Assembly: GCF_003574295.1 (NCBI RefSeq) | Contig: NZ_BHGK01000001.1 | Span: 682,001-746,000 of the forward strand | From: Mediterraneibacter butyricigenes | Lineage (GTDB): Bacteria; Bacillota; Clostridia; Lachnospirales; Lachnospiraceae | DNA length: 64,000 nt | Direction: 5' to 3' | In this document: one piece after another, positions 53,238-61,716 of the stretch | Layout: each line of letters begins with the position of its first letter | How positions within the stretch are numbered: the first letter of the stretch is position 1 | The notes under the pieces: generated by a model | Seen by the model: the letters and a program-made list of their open reading frames with translations, nothing else | Databases searched by the model: none | Told to the model about the DNA's origin: nothing | Program-made: the position numbers and the translations under genes

Positions 53238-53639
53238 TTACCCTTCAATTCCCACACATTCCCGAATAATGCAGCCATCGTTCTGATACCAACTACATTC
53301 TCCACAGATATCTTCCAGGATCTCTTCTTTCATTTCCTCCCGGATTTTTCCGATCAGGCTCTGATACTCATACTCCTTTTCTTCCAAATGAAAATACTGA
53401 AGCACCTTCTCATCGATTTTTTTCACATGGTCCTGCCCGCGACACTGATTTTCACCCAGCTTGTTCGGACATTTTTCACAAAGGCTGTCCGTATCTCTTT
53501 TCAGACAAATTCGGGTCGGGGTTGGCTTGCGAAGAATGTCTGTAATTTTATCCATATTCTCCACAAACTGAGGGCTATAACCCCGACCTTCGTAACTTTG
53601 CGTACATAACAAATGATGAGGGCGTAATATAAGATTCAT
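53238..53639 (-). CDS. DUF1284 domain protein
   Basis: 133 residues. The start LRPHHLLCTQSYEGRGYSPQFVENM is the DUF1284 signature (RxHH-LxC and GxGYS). Cysteines occur in two further groups, CEKCPNKLGENQC and CGECSWYQNDGC, suggesting an iron-sulfur cluster or zinc site. Function unknown. Stands alone between the ROK operon and an alcohol dehydrogenase, with its own terminator. Confidence 0.85.
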   Translation of the reverse strand: MNLILRPHHLLCTQSYEGRGYSPQFVENMDKITDILRKPTPTRICLKRDTDSLCEKCPNKLGENQCRGQDHVKKIDEKVLQYFHLEEKEYEYQSLIGKIREEMKEEILEDICGECSWYQNDGCIIRECVGIEG

Positions 53640-53726
53640 TTCGAATCACCTTTCTGTGTTCTTCTGGAATAAAGTATACCTTACGCCCTCTCAATTGTCA
53701 ACCTTTATATCTTTATGGTTTACATT

Positions 53727-54911
53727 TCATCTTGCCATCTTATAAATCTGAATCATATCATTCTTCTTCAAAGGAATCACACTTCCATTTGCACCACCTG
53801 TCGCACGTTCACAGCTTTCTGCCATCTGCTCGATCTGCGCGTCTGACGGGATTATGCCCAATTCTTCCATAGATGTCGGCATCTGAACCGAACGATAAAA
53901 TGCTTCCATTGCCTGAATTCCTTTTTCAATTATTTCTTCTGTATTTCCTGTTTTTTCAATATTAAATACATTGCACGCAAACTTTTCAAATCTTTCCGAA
54001 GCTGCATGACTCACATATCGCGCCCAGCTTCCCCAAATTGCTGCCAATCCGGCTCCATGTGCCACATCAAACATTCCACCCATCTCATGTTCCATATTAT
54101 GAGTAGCCCAGTCGCCTCCGTCCGTTCCACAACCTGTCAGGCCATTATGAGAAACACTTCCGGCCCACATGATCTCTGTTCTGGCTTCTAAATTCTGAGG
54201 ATCTTCATGAAGGATCTTCGCATATTTCATAACCGTACACATCAACCCTTCTGCAATGGCATCTGTTAGTTCCATGGTATCTCCACCGGTAAAATAACGT
54301 TCCATCGTATGCATCAGGATATCTGCACATCCACTCTCTGTCTGATAATCCGAAAGAGATAATGTCAACTCTGGATTCATAATGGCAAATTTCGGTCTGG
54401 ACAGATCATCATCATAAGCTCTCTTTTCTCCGGTCCGCTCATTGGTAATGACAGATCCCATACTGGTCTCACTTCCCGCCGCCGCAATCGTAAGTACGGA
54501 AGCTACAGGAAGGCATCTCTCTGCTTTTCTCACATGTTCGAACAAGGTCCATACATCTTTTTCCGGCTCAGCCAATCCGTAAGCAATTGCCTTTGCCGTA
54601 TCAATAACCGAACCACCTCCTACTGCCAGTAAAAAATCTGCCTCTATCCGTTTTCCAACTTCAATTCCTTCATATACTTTCGACAGATGCGGATTTGGAA
54701 CCACACCACCCAACAATTCGTACTCTACACCGGCATTTTTCAGGGACTCTGTCACTTCCTCTATCAAACCACTCTTGACCGCATGTCCACTACCATACAC
54801 TACAAGTACTTTACTTCCCTGATATTTTCGGATATAATTTCCGGTTTCTTTATGGGTTCCTGTTCCAAATACAACCTCTGTCGGGGAATAATACGTAAAA
54901 TTCTCTGCCAT
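53727..54911 (-). CDS. Iron-containing alcohol dehydrogenase
   Basis: 394 residues, group III. NAD(P)-binding GGGSVIDTAKAIA, the metal ligands in SGCADILMHTMERYF (Asp and His) and in THNMEHEMGGMFDVAHGAGLAAIW (two His), as in YqhD/BdhA-type butanol or aldehyde reductases. It would reduce short aldehydes with NAD(P)H. It is close to the GRE operon but separated by the DUF1284 gene, so a functional link (removing an aldehyde formed by the radical enzyme) is only a possibility. Confidence 0.92.
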   Translation of the reverse strand: MAENFTYYSPTEVVFGTGTHKETGNYIRKYQGSKVLVVYGSGHAVKSGLIEEVTESLKNAGVEYELLGGVVPNPHLSKVYEGIEVGKRIEADFLLAVGGGSVIDTAKAIAYGLAEPEKDVWTLFEHVRKAERCLPVASVLTIAAAGSETSMGSVITNERTGEKRAYDDDLSRPKFAIMNPELTLSLSDYQTESGCADILMHTMERYFTGGDTMELTDAIAEGLMCTVMKYAKILHEDPQNLEARTEIMWAGSVSHNGLTGCGTDGGDWATHNMEHEMGGMFDVAHGAGLAAIWGSWARYVSHAASERFEKFACNVFNIEKTGNTEEIIEKGIQAMEAFYRSVQMPTSMEELGIIPSDAQIEQMAESCERATGGANGSVIPLKKNDMIQIYKMAR

Positions 54912-55226
54912 TGTTTTCTCTCCTTTTTCTACTTCTTACATTTTCTTTTTCTATTTTATTTTTCCTCTTTTTACAGCTCTGCTTTTAGATGTTTCTCAGA
55001 GGATTGTCTCTCGACTCACTTCTATCTTACCAGAAAAATGCCCTTGAAAATATCATTTTTATAAATATGGAGCTTACTTTTATTCAGGCCGAAAACACAA
55101 TCGAGCTGATTGATGGAAAAAGAGCCGATCACGAACATTGCATTCATGAACAGCTCTTAAAGCAGTGCTTATTTTACCAAAACATTTCATAAATATGTAA
55201 CTACAACGCCAGGGGGATTTCGCAAT
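54912..55226. other. Intergenic region between bioY and the alcohol dehydrogenase
   Basis: 315 bases. The part near 54912 is a pyrimidine-rich leader of the dehydrogenase with its AAGGAG site. The plus strand carries a 67-codon frame (54989-55192) that I do not recognise and that has no ribosome binding site; a gene remnant cannot be excluded. No riboswitch is recognised. Confidence 0.4.
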
Positions 55227-55775
55227 CTACGCCCACTGCATTGAGACTGCCAGACGATCCCGGATCTTCAACCCGAGAATTGCCGCAACCACGGCTTTAA
55301 TAATTGCAGTCGGAATAAACGGAATCACACATGCTGCTACCGCTGTAGTAACGGATGCGTGCATGATCGCGCAGAACATTACCACACCGATCACGTAATT
55401 TGCAACGGTTCCAAGTATGAGAAACAAAATAAACATTCCAGTCTGTTTTCTCTTCTCCACACCAACTCCGATCAGCCATGCCATGATTGGGAATGAAATC
55501 AAAAACCCACCGGTTGGTCCTACCAGATTCTGGATTCCACCGCTAAAACCGGCAAATACCGGAAGACCAATAGCTCCAAGTAATATGTAAACCAAGATGG
55601 AAAGCCCACCTCTCTTTGATCCAAGAATCACTCCCGCTAATGTAACCGCAAATGTCTGCATTGTCATTGGTACTCCCATTGGCATAGGGATTGAAATCTG
55701 TGCCATTACAACAGTCACCGCTGCCATCAATGCAATACAACAGATATCCTGTACTGAAATTTTCGCTTGTTGCAT
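55227..55775 (-). CDS. bioY: Biotin transporter BioY
   Basis: 182 residues from the ATG at 55775 (AGGGAG site; a TTG six bases upstream is less well placed). Six hydrophobic segments and the BioY elements MPMGVPMTMQTFAVTLAG, GAIGLPVFAGFSGGIQNLVGPTGGFLISFPI. S-component of an ECF transporter that takes up biotin; the energising EcfA/T subunits are not in the window. A possible BirA-type operator lies upstream at 55831-55861. Confidence 0.93.
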   Translation of the reverse strand: MQQAKISVQDICCIALMAAVTVVMAQISIPMPMGVPMTMQTFAVTLAGVILGSKRGGLSILVYILLGAIGLPVFAGFSGGIQNLVGPTGGFLISFPIMAWLIGVGVEKRKQTGMFILFLILGTVANYVIGVVMFCAIMHASVTTAVAACVIPFIPTAIIKAVVAAILGLKIRDRLAVSMQWA

Positions 55776-55830
55776 CCTCAAAACTCCCTTCCTTTTCCTT
55801 CTGGTAAAAGTATATCGGATGCTTCTTCGA

Positions 55831-55861
55831 TTGTCTACTTTATTATTTCGTCAGTTGACAT
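55831..55861 (-). promoter_or_regulatory. Possible BirA-type operator upstream of bioY
   Basis: Inverted repeat TTGTCTACT / AGTTGACAT with a 13-base spacer and one mismatch. Long-spaced GT-rich dyads of this shape upstream of biotin genes are typical BirA targets. The promoter itself is not clear. Confidence 0.4.
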
Positions 55862-55930
55862 TTCGTATAGTTCCATAACTTTTACCTATGATTCACTCTA
55901 GCTTTTCCCTCAGATTTATTTCCTTTTTTC

Positions 55931-57130
55931 TCACGGATTTCCATACAGGTACTTTCCCGCTGCTTCCGCTGTTTTTACCAGATAAGCCATAGCCTCTTCC
56001 GGATATTCTCCCACTGCGGTTTCTCCGGTCAGCATCAGCGACGCTGCACCATCTGCCACCGCATTATAAATATCCATCACCTCTGCCCGGGTCGGCACCG
56101 GATTTTTTATCATGGACTGCAGCATCTGTGTCACTACCATAAATGGTATCTGTTTTCTGCAACATGCAGCCGCAATCTTTTTCTGTACCACCGGAAGTTC
56201 CCACAGCGGATAGGCCTGTCCCAGATCTCCTCTGGCAATCACCACCGCATCCGTTTCTTCCAGAATTTCTTCCAGTTTTTCGACTCCTCTTTTATTCTCA
56301 ATCTTAGCATGGATCTGAATGTTCTCTGCCCCGCACTCCTTCAATGCCTGTCGGAGATTTTGAATATCCTCTTTTCCACGCACAAATGGCAGCATCACAT
56401 CTGTCACACAGAAACTTTCTGCTACTTTCAGATTTTCCAAATCTTCCGGAGTCAGCGTCGGAGAGGGTACTTCCACCTGTTCCAGAGCAATACTCTTCCG
56501 ACTTCCTACCTCACCACCACGAAGAACCCTGCACATGATCCGGCTTCTGCTCTTTTTGCTCTTTTTGCTCTTTCTGTTCTTTCTATTCTTCTCATCTGTC
56601 TTTTCCGTTACCTTTTCAAACAGTGTCACTTCTATATCCATTTTATCTGTTAACGCTTTATCTGCCGGCTCGTCATACACTTTCTCCACGACTTCCAACC
56701 GTACCGTTCCGTCATTGAGCAAAAGGGCCTGTCCCTTTTGAAGGTATGCTTCAAGTATCTCCGGAACCGGAATCACGGGAAGCACACTTCCTAAAGCCTC
56801 TGCCTCTGAAATCATGACCTCAGAATTTTCTGATTCTGAACTTTTCGACTCATTTCCACATGGATCCAACAAAAGGGCCTGTCCCTTTTGAAGAAATAAC
56901 GTTTCTTCCAGATTTCCCAGGCGAAGTTCCGGACCTTTCAGGTCAATTAACAATCTGGCAGCCATTCCAAGTTCTGCCTGCGCCTCCTGATACGCCAAAA
57001 TCCATTCTCTGCACTCTTCCAGATTTTTATGGGACAGATTCAGACGGATCCCGGTCATCCCAGCTTCCAACAGTGCTTTCAATTGTTCTCCAGTATGACA
57101 GTTCGGTCCAAAGGTTCCAAAATATTCCAT
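55931..57130 (-). CDS. Short pyruvate kinase paralogue with low-complexity insert
   Basis: 399 residues. Catalytic elements of pyruvate kinase are present: RLNLSHK (Arg, Asn, Ser), DLKGPELRLG, HAKIENKRGVEKL (catalytic Lys, metal Glu), VVIARGDLG, NPVPTRAEVMDI and LMLTGETAVGEYP. The C-terminal allosteric domain is missing and the protein ends after the barrel (normal enzymes are about 470 or more). The B domain carries a Lys/Ser/Arg-rich stretch (TEKTDEKNRKNRKSKKSKKS) and a repeated LQKGQALLL. The N-terminus EYFGTFGPNC replaces the usual TKIVxTIGP. Probably an accessory enzyme acting on PEP or a similar substrate rather than the main pyruvate kinase. Confidence 0.8.
   Translation of the reverse strand: MEYFGTFGPNCHTGEQLKALLEAGMTGIRLNLSHKNLEECREWILAYQEAQAELGMAARLLIDLKGPELRLGNLEETLFLQKGQALLLDPCGNESKSSESENSEVMISEAEALGSVLPVIPVPEILEAYLQKGQALLLNDGTVRLEVVEKVYDEPADKALTDKMDIEVTLFEKVTEKTDEKNRKNRKSKKSKKSRSRIMCRVLRGGEVGSRKSIALEQVEVPSPTLTPEDLENLKVAESFCVTDVMLPFVRGKEDIQNLRQALKECGAENIQIHAKIENKRGVEKLEEILEETDAVVIARGDLGQAYPLWELPVVQKKIAAACCRKQIPFMVVTQMLQSMIKNPVPTRAEVMDIYNAVADGAASLMLTGETAVGEYPEEAMAYLVKTAEAAGKYLYGNP
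56720..56893 (-). repeat. Two identical 24-bp palindromic repeats within the pyruvate-kinase-like gene
   Basis: CAAAAGGGCCTGTCCCTTTT plus GAAG occurs at 56720-56743 and again at 56870-56893, exactly 150 bases apart and in frame. Each copy is itself a hairpin (CAAAAGGG/CCCTTTTG). They encode LQKGQALL twice. Confidence 0.8.
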
Positions 57131-57173
57131 CTATATCACTTTCTTCCTTCCAGTTCTTTCTTTTTCAGGGGCT

Positions 57174-57830
57174 CTATTCCAATCCCAGTTCTTTCAGATT
57201 TACCAGCTTTTTGTCCAGTTTCTTTAATTCACTGCCGTCAATCGAATAAGACTGATGTTTTCCTTCTGTCACATGGATATTGATCGTCTCAGCCTCCCCA
57301 TATGTAATGTGATTCATATGGTCATTCAAAATTTCCAGGAGCAATTCATATACCTTTTCTCTTAACTGATTTTCATCCGGAAACGGTGTCCCCTTCAATG
57401 CTTCTTCCGTCACTTCCGTCGAATACTTATCTACTTTCTGTTCCAGTTCCTGATCAACCCCCTGAAACATAGAGTAGGGCTCTACACTCACTTCCACGTT
57501 ATAGCCACCCTTCTCTTTTTTCTTTCCATTTACAGTAAAACGTACGGTTTCCAGCTCCTTTTGAAAAAACTGCCGGTACTGTTCTTTCAGATCATCTGAA
57601 ATCTGCAGATCTTCCAGTGCCTTCATACATTCGTCAATTCGTTCCGTGTGAAGATTCTGCGCTTCACTCTGGGAACATTTCGTCAGATGAATATATTTTG
57701 CATAATCTCCTTTGTATGTGGCATTCAGGACTCCTTCCACATATCCTTCCACATTATTTCTGCTGCATCCTGTCAGGAACAAAACCGCCATAGCCAATAA
57801 CAGCACACCTTTTATGATCTTCTTTTTCAT
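57174..57830 (-). CDS. Putative lipoprotein (DUF5105-like)
   Basis: 218 residues. The signal peptide ends LFLTGCSRN, so Cys22 should be lipidated. The remainder is a soluble, charged extracellular domain with repeated alpha/beta elements (FTVNGKKKEKGGYNVEVSVEPYSMF), resembling DUF5105-type lipoproteins. Function unknown. 43 bases upstream of the pyruvate-kinase-like gene on the same strand and possibly co-transcribed. Confidence 0.75.
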   Translation of the reverse strand: MKKKIIKGVLLLAMAVLFLTGCSRNNVEGYVEGVLNATYKGDYAKYIHLTKCSQSEAQNLHTERIDECMKALEDLQISDDLKEQYRQFFQKELETVRFTVNGKKKEKGGYNVEVSVEPYSMFQGVDQELEQKVDKYSTEVTEEALKGTPFPDENQLREKVYELLLEILNDHMNHITYGEAETINIHVTEGKHQSYSIDGSELKKLDKKLVNLKELGLE

Positions 57831-57923
57831 TCATTCTCCCCTTTTCCAGATCTTTCCTGTATCTCTGCTTTTTATTCTATCAAATTCGCTCCTATGGTGC
57901 AATCATTGTCCCCGCAGAACAGC

Positions 57924-57949
57924 AAAACCAGCCATCTTTCGATGACTGG
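57924..57949 (-). terminator. Terminator of the metY-Rrf2 operon
   Basis: 9-bp stem CCAGTCATC/GATGGCTGG (one U-G) with a GAAA tetraloop, followed by TTTTG on the minus strand. Confidence 0.8.
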
Positions 57950-57986
57950 CTTTGTTCGTTTCGCTATGATTAAATATAAGTTGTCA

Positions 57987-58433
57987 TTAAATGTAATACA
58001 TATTCTGACCATAATCCCGACGTTCCAGATAATCCTTCACCAGATCTTCCAAAGTCAGGTTCTGCAAAACCTGATCCAACTGAGCATTGACCCGATTGAT
58101 CAACAGGTTCTGAATGGTATCCGTAATCTCAGGGCAACTACTCTTTTCCTGCATCTCCTGATCTTCCAGACGATAAGTTCCGTCCAGAGCTTCCAAAATC
58201 TCTGCCACTGCGATGTCTTTCGGATCCCGGTTCAGCAGATATCCGCCCTGTGGTCCTTTGATGCTTTTCACGATTCCGGCACGACGAAGGCTTGCAAAAA
58301 CCTGTTCCAGATATTGCAGAGAGATTCCGTTTCTCTCTGCAACACTGTTCAATGCCACACGATTATCTTTGGAATTGACCGCCAGATCAATCAATGCGGA
58401 AATCCCATAACTGCTTTTTTTTGAAAATTTCAT
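57987..58433 (-). CDS. Rrf2-family regulator, CymR-like
   Basis: 148 residues. Winged helix start SSYGISALIDLAVNS, recognition region ISLQYLEQVFASLRRAGIVKSIKGPQGGYLLNRDP. Only one cysteine lies in the region where IscR-type proteins have three, so it probably has no iron-sulfur cluster. CymR, the clusterless Rrf2 regulator of cysteine metabolism, uses CysK as partner; cysK is encoded two genes upstream. Follows metY by 24 bases and is probably co-transcribed with it. Confidence 0.87.
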   Translation of the reverse strand: MKFSKKSSYGISALIDLAVNSKDNRVALNSVAERNGISLQYLEQVFASLRRAGIVKSIKGPQGGYLLNRDPKDIAVAEILEALDGTYRLEDQEMQEKSSCPEITDTIQNLLINRVNAQLDQVLQNLTLEDLVKDYLERRDYGQNMYYI

Positions 58434-58457
58434 TGCATTCCCAACTTTCTTTCCAGA

Positions 58458-59768
58458 TTATTCTACTGCTTTGAATGCCTCATCCAGGTCCTGAATGATA
58501 TCATCGATATTCTCAGTTCCGATAGAAAGACGGATGGTATTTGGCTTGATTCCCTGATCCAACAGTTCTTCCTCTGTGCACTGGCTGTGTGTAGTAGTTG
58601 CCGGATGGATTACCAGAGACTTCACATCTGCCACGTTTGCAAGCAGTGAGAACAGTTCCAGATTATCAATGAAATCTTTGGCTTTCTGAGCATCTCCCTT
58701 GATTTCAAATGTAAAGATAGATCCTCCGCCATTCGGGAAATATTTTGCATACAGTTTCTGCTGTTCCGGGTCTGCGGATACAGACGGATGATGTACTTCT
58801 TCTACCTGCGGATGATTCTTCAGGTATTCCACAACCTTCAGTGCATTTTCTACATGACGTTCTACACGAAGAGACAGTGTCTCAAGTCCCTGAAGGAAGA
58901 AGAAGGAGTGGAACGGAGAAATGGTTGCTCCTGTATCTCTTAAGAGGATTGCACGAATCTTTGTTACAAATGCTGCCGGTCCGACTGCCTTTGTAAAGCT
59001 GATTCCATGATAACTCGGATTTGGTTCTGTCAGGGATGCGAATTTACCGGATCCTTCCCAGTCAAATTTTCCGCTGTCCACGATCACACCACCGATGGTT
59101 GTTCCGTGTCCACCGATGAATTTTGTTGCAGAATGTACCACGATATCTGCACCGTACTCGATCGGTCTTACCAGGTATGGAGTTGCAAATGTATTGTCCA
59201 CTACCAGCGGGATCTTATGTGCATGAGCAATTTTTGCCAGACCTTCGATATCTACGACATCAGAGTTCGGATTTCCGAGAGTCTCGATGTAAACGGCTTT
59301 TGTATTTTCCTGAATGGCTGCTTCTACTACTGCCTCATCAAAAATGTCAACAAATGTTGTAGTAATTCCGTACTGTGGCAGAGTATGTGCCAGCAGGTTG
59401 TAGCTTCCACCGTAAATGTTCTTTGCAGATACAATGTGGTCACCGTTCTGAGCCAGGTTCTCAATCGTATATGTGATTGCTGCTGCTCCGGATGCTACTG
59501 CCAGTGCTGCAACACCACCTTCCAGTGCTGCCATTCTCTTTTCGAAAACGTCCTCGGTCGGGTTTGTCAGACGTCCGTAAATGTTACCGGCATCAGCCAG
59601 ACCGAATCTTGCTGCTGCGTGATCACTGTTTCTGAACACATAAGAGGATGTCTGATAGATCGGCACTGCTCTTGCATCGGTAACCGGATCCGGCTGTTCC
59701 TGTCCTACATGAAGCTGTAATGTCTCAAATTTAAAATTTCTTTCTTCTCTTGTAATTTTCTTTCCCAT
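58458..59768 (-). CDS. metY: O-acetylhomoserine aminocarboxypropyltransferase (sulfhydrylase)
   Basis: 436 residues, PLP-dependent Cys/Met metabolism family. PLP-lysine motif [17 protein letters not shown], the start [15 protein letters not shown], and [22 protein letters not shown] are typical of MetY. Makes homocysteine from O-acetylhomoserine and sulfide. Length is full. Downstream of cysK by 157 bases, on the same strand, with the hairpin at 59885-59904 between; followed directly by the Rrf2 gene. Likely part of a sulfur-responsive regulon. Confidence 0.93.
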   Translation of the reverse strand: MGKKITREERNFKFETLQLHVGQEQPDPVTDARAVPIYQTSSYVFRNSDHAAARFGLADAGNIYGRLTNPTEDVFEKRMAALEGGVAALAVASGAAAITYTIENLAQNGDHIVSAKNIYGGSYNLLAHTLPQYGITTTFVDIFDEAVVEAAIQENTKAVYIETLGNPNSDVVDIEGLAKIAHAHKIPLVVDNTFATPYLVRPIEYGADIVVHSATKFIGGHGTTIGGVIVDSGKFDWEGSGKFASLTEPNPSYHGISFTKAVGPAAFVTKIRAILLRDTGATISPFHSFFFLQGLETLSLRVERHVENALKVVEYLKNHPQVEEVHHPSVSADPEQQKLYAKYFPNGGGSIFTFEIKGDAQKAKDFIDNLELFSLLANVADVKSLVIHPATTTHSQCTEEELLDQGIKPNTIRLSIGTENIDDIIQDLDEAFKAVE

Positions 59769-59884
59769 GACGTAATCCCTTTCTCTCTTATCGCTTCTCC
59801 TGATTTTGCGAATTTATTCTTATTATTTCTTCATTTCCCAATCCATCTGCAAACATCTCTGAAATAATGTACTCTCTATCTCCA

Positions 59885-59904
59885 TTCTTGCAGATCCGCA
59901 AGAA
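59885..59904 (-). other. Hairpin between cysK and metY
   Basis: 7-bp stem TTCTTGC/GCAAGAA with a 6-base loop and no T run. Could be a weak terminator or processing site. No T-box hallmark sequence is seen in the metY leader. Confidence 0.4.
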
Positions 59905-59925
59905 ATGTTTTTACTTCTTTTGTAA

Positions 59926-60858
59926 TTATTCTGCGAATAATGGTGTAGAATAATATCTATCTCCATTATCCGGAAGCAATGCTACGATTGTCTTTCCTTC
60001 ATATTCCGGACGCTGTGCCAGTTTTACAGCTGCCTGTAAAGCTGCTCCTGAAGAGATACCTACCAGGATTCCTTCCTGTTTTGCGATCAGCTTTCCGCCT
60101 TCAAACGCTTCCTCGTTTTCAATAGTAATGATCTCATCATATACCTTTGTATTCAAAACTTCCGGTACGAATCCGGCTCCGATTCCCTGAATCTTATGCG
60201 GACCACCTTTTCCTTCGGAAAGAACCGGAGAACTTGCTGGCTCTACAGCTACGATCTTCACATCTGGATTCTGTTCTTTCAGGTACTCTCCAACTCCTGT
60301 TAAAGTTCCACCGGTTCCTACACCTGCGACAAATGCATCAACTTTTCCTTCTGTATCTGCCCAGATCTCAGGACCTGTGGTTCTTTTATGCATTGCCGGG
60401 TTTGCCGGATTCACAAACTGTCCCGGGATAAAGCTGTTCGGGATCTCTTTGGAAAGTTCTTCTGCCTTTGCGATTGCTCCGGACATTCCCTTTGCTCCTT
60501 CTGTCAGTACCAGTTCTGCTCCGTACGCTTTCAGGATGTTTCTTCTTTCTACGCTCATCGTCTCCGGCATGGTAAGGATGATGCGATATCCTTTCACTGC
60601 TGCGATAGACGCAAGTCCGATTCCTGTATTTCCTGAGGTTGGTTCGATGATCACAGATCCTTCTTTCAGGATTCCTTTTTCTTCTGCATCTTCGATCATC
60701 GCTTTTGCAACACGATCTTTTACGCTTCCAGCCGGATTGAAGTATTCAAGCTTTACCAGAACTTTTGCTTTCAGTCCAAGTTCTTTCTCGATATTTACCA
60801 CTTCTACCAACGGAGTGTTTCCAATCAATCCAAGTGTTCCCTGATATACCTTAGCCAT
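59926..60858 (-). CDS. cysK: Cysteine synthase A (O-acetylserine sulfhydrylase)
   Basis: 310 residues. PLP lysine in [16 protein letters not shown], substrate loop [12 protein letters not shown], glycine-rich [16 protein letters not shown] and [13 protein letters not shown]. Makes cysteine from O-acetylserine and sulfide. Strong AAGGAGG start and a near-perfect consensus promoter inside an inverted repeat. In Firmicutes CysK also acts as corepressor for CymR, which fits the CymR-like gene at 57987. Confidence 0.95.
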   Translation of the reverse strand: MAKVYQGTLGLIGNTPLVEVVNIEKELGLKAKVLVKLEYFNPAGSVKDRVAKAMIEDAEEKGILKEGSVIIEPTSGNTGIGLASIAAVKGYRIILTMPETMSVERRNILKAYGAELVLTEGAKGMSGAIAKAEELSKEIPNSFIPGQFVNPANPAMHKRTTGPEIWADTEGKVDAFVAGVGTGGTLTGVGEYLKEQNPDVKIVAVEPASSPVLSEGKGGPHKIQGIGAGFVPEVLNTKVYDEIITIENEEAFEGGKLIAKQEGILVGISSGAALQAAVKLAQRPEYEGKTIVALLPDNGDRYYSTPLFAE

Positions 60859-60912
60859 CTTTTATTCCTCCTTATTCCTACCGAATAGATATGTTTTCTA
60901 TGAATTGATTGT

Positions 60913-60955
60913 ATTATATTCCTATAAAACATATTTGTCAACTATATTTTATAGG
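60913..60955 (-). promoter_or_regulatory. cysK: cysK consensus promoter with flanking inverted repeat
   Basis: On the minus strand TTGACA (60941-60936), 17-base spacer, TATAAT (60918-60913). The 9-bp arms CCTATAAAA (60921-60929) and TTTTATAGG (60947-60955) bracket the -35 box: a likely operator for one of the two Rrf2 regulators. Confidence 0.8.
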
Positions 60956-61054
60956 TTTTTTCATTTTTTCTTTTTTACTTTTTTTCCTGCTCGGCTGTTC
61001 CTGAACCTTTTGCCGCTTTTCAGATTATGCCGGCTTTCCGGCAGAACCATTGAT

Positions 61055-61495
61055 TCACTTATCCTTTTCCCAACGATTTTGAGACTGTGACTGCTCCAGA
61101 AGATCTGCCACCGTTACTCCATCCACATATTCCCGGATTACATTCCAAAGCCCTTCCCAGAACGGAAGCGTCGTACACTGAGACGCTCTCTCGCACTGAT
61201 TTGGCTCATCATCCAGACAGGCGATAGGAGCGATACTCCCTTCCGTTGTCCGAAGCACATCCCCCACGGTGTACTCTTTCGGATCCTTTGCCAGTCTGTA
61301 TCCACCGTTGTTTCCCCGATAACTGCGGACATATCCTGCTCTTGTCAGAAGCGGCATGATCTGTTCCAGATATTTCAGCGTAATCCCCTGTCTCTGCGAA
61401 ATATCTTTCAGTCTGATATACTCACTTTCATCGGCATGTGCTGCCAGATCTACCATGACACGCAATGCGTATCTTCCTTTTGTTGATATCTTCAT
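61055..61495 (-). CDS. Rrf2-family regulator, IscR-like
   Basis: 146 residues. Winged helix KGRYALRVMVDLAAHAD, ITLKYLEQIMPLLTRAGYVRSYRGNNGGYRLAKDP. Three cysteines (CLDDEPNQCERASQC) in the position of the IscR cluster ligands, with spacing C-x7-C-x5-C, suggest a bound iron-sulfur cluster that senses iron or sulfur status. Upstream of cysK on the same strand, 196 bases away. Not immediately next to isc or suf genes in this window. Confidence 0.88.
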   Translation of the reverse strand: MKISTKGRYALRVMVDLAAHADESEYIRLKDISQRQGITLKYLEQIMPLLTRAGYVRSYRGNNGGYRLAKDPKEYTVGDVLRTTEGSIAPIACLDDEPNQCERASQCTTLPFWEGLWNVIREYVDGVTVADLLEQSQSQNRWEKDK

Positions 61496-61557
61496 ATTCT
61501 TTCACCTCTTAACGAACTATACTTAATTTATCATATTTCAGAAGCAGAAACAATAAG

Positions 61558-61621
61558 AAAACCTACCTGAAAGGTATGTTTTTAGGAGAACTTCCTTTTT
61601 CATACCTTCCCGGCAGGTTTT
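61558..61621 (-). terminator. Terminator-like hairpin after fucO
   Basis: Long imperfect stem of about 18 pairs (61601-61621 with 61558-61578; AAAACCT...AGGTTTT and AAGGTATG/CATACCTT) with a 22-base loop, followed on the minus strand by CTTATTGTTT. Confidence 0.6.
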
Positions 61622-61716
61622 CTGCATTTCGATATTCCTGTTCACTGTCCGCAACGTCAGAAGTCATCTTGCATCAAATGCATGTTTTTCTTCCTTACAC
61701 AGACATTGGAAACCAA

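Noticed and set aside
52923-53609. 228-codon plus-strand frame upstream of and across the DUF1284 gene
   Set aside because: It overlaps the clear DUF1284 gene on the other strand, has low-complexity composition, no ribosome binding site and no family-like motifs.
54989-55192. 67-codon plus-strand frame between the alcohol dehydrogenase and bioY
   Set aside because: No ribosome binding site or recognisable motif; kept only as a possible remnant in the intergenic entry.
59769-59925. T-box or SAM riboswitch upstream of metY
   Set aside because: The leader is only 157 bases and no T-box sequence (GGTGGNACC) or SAM-box-like core is visible.
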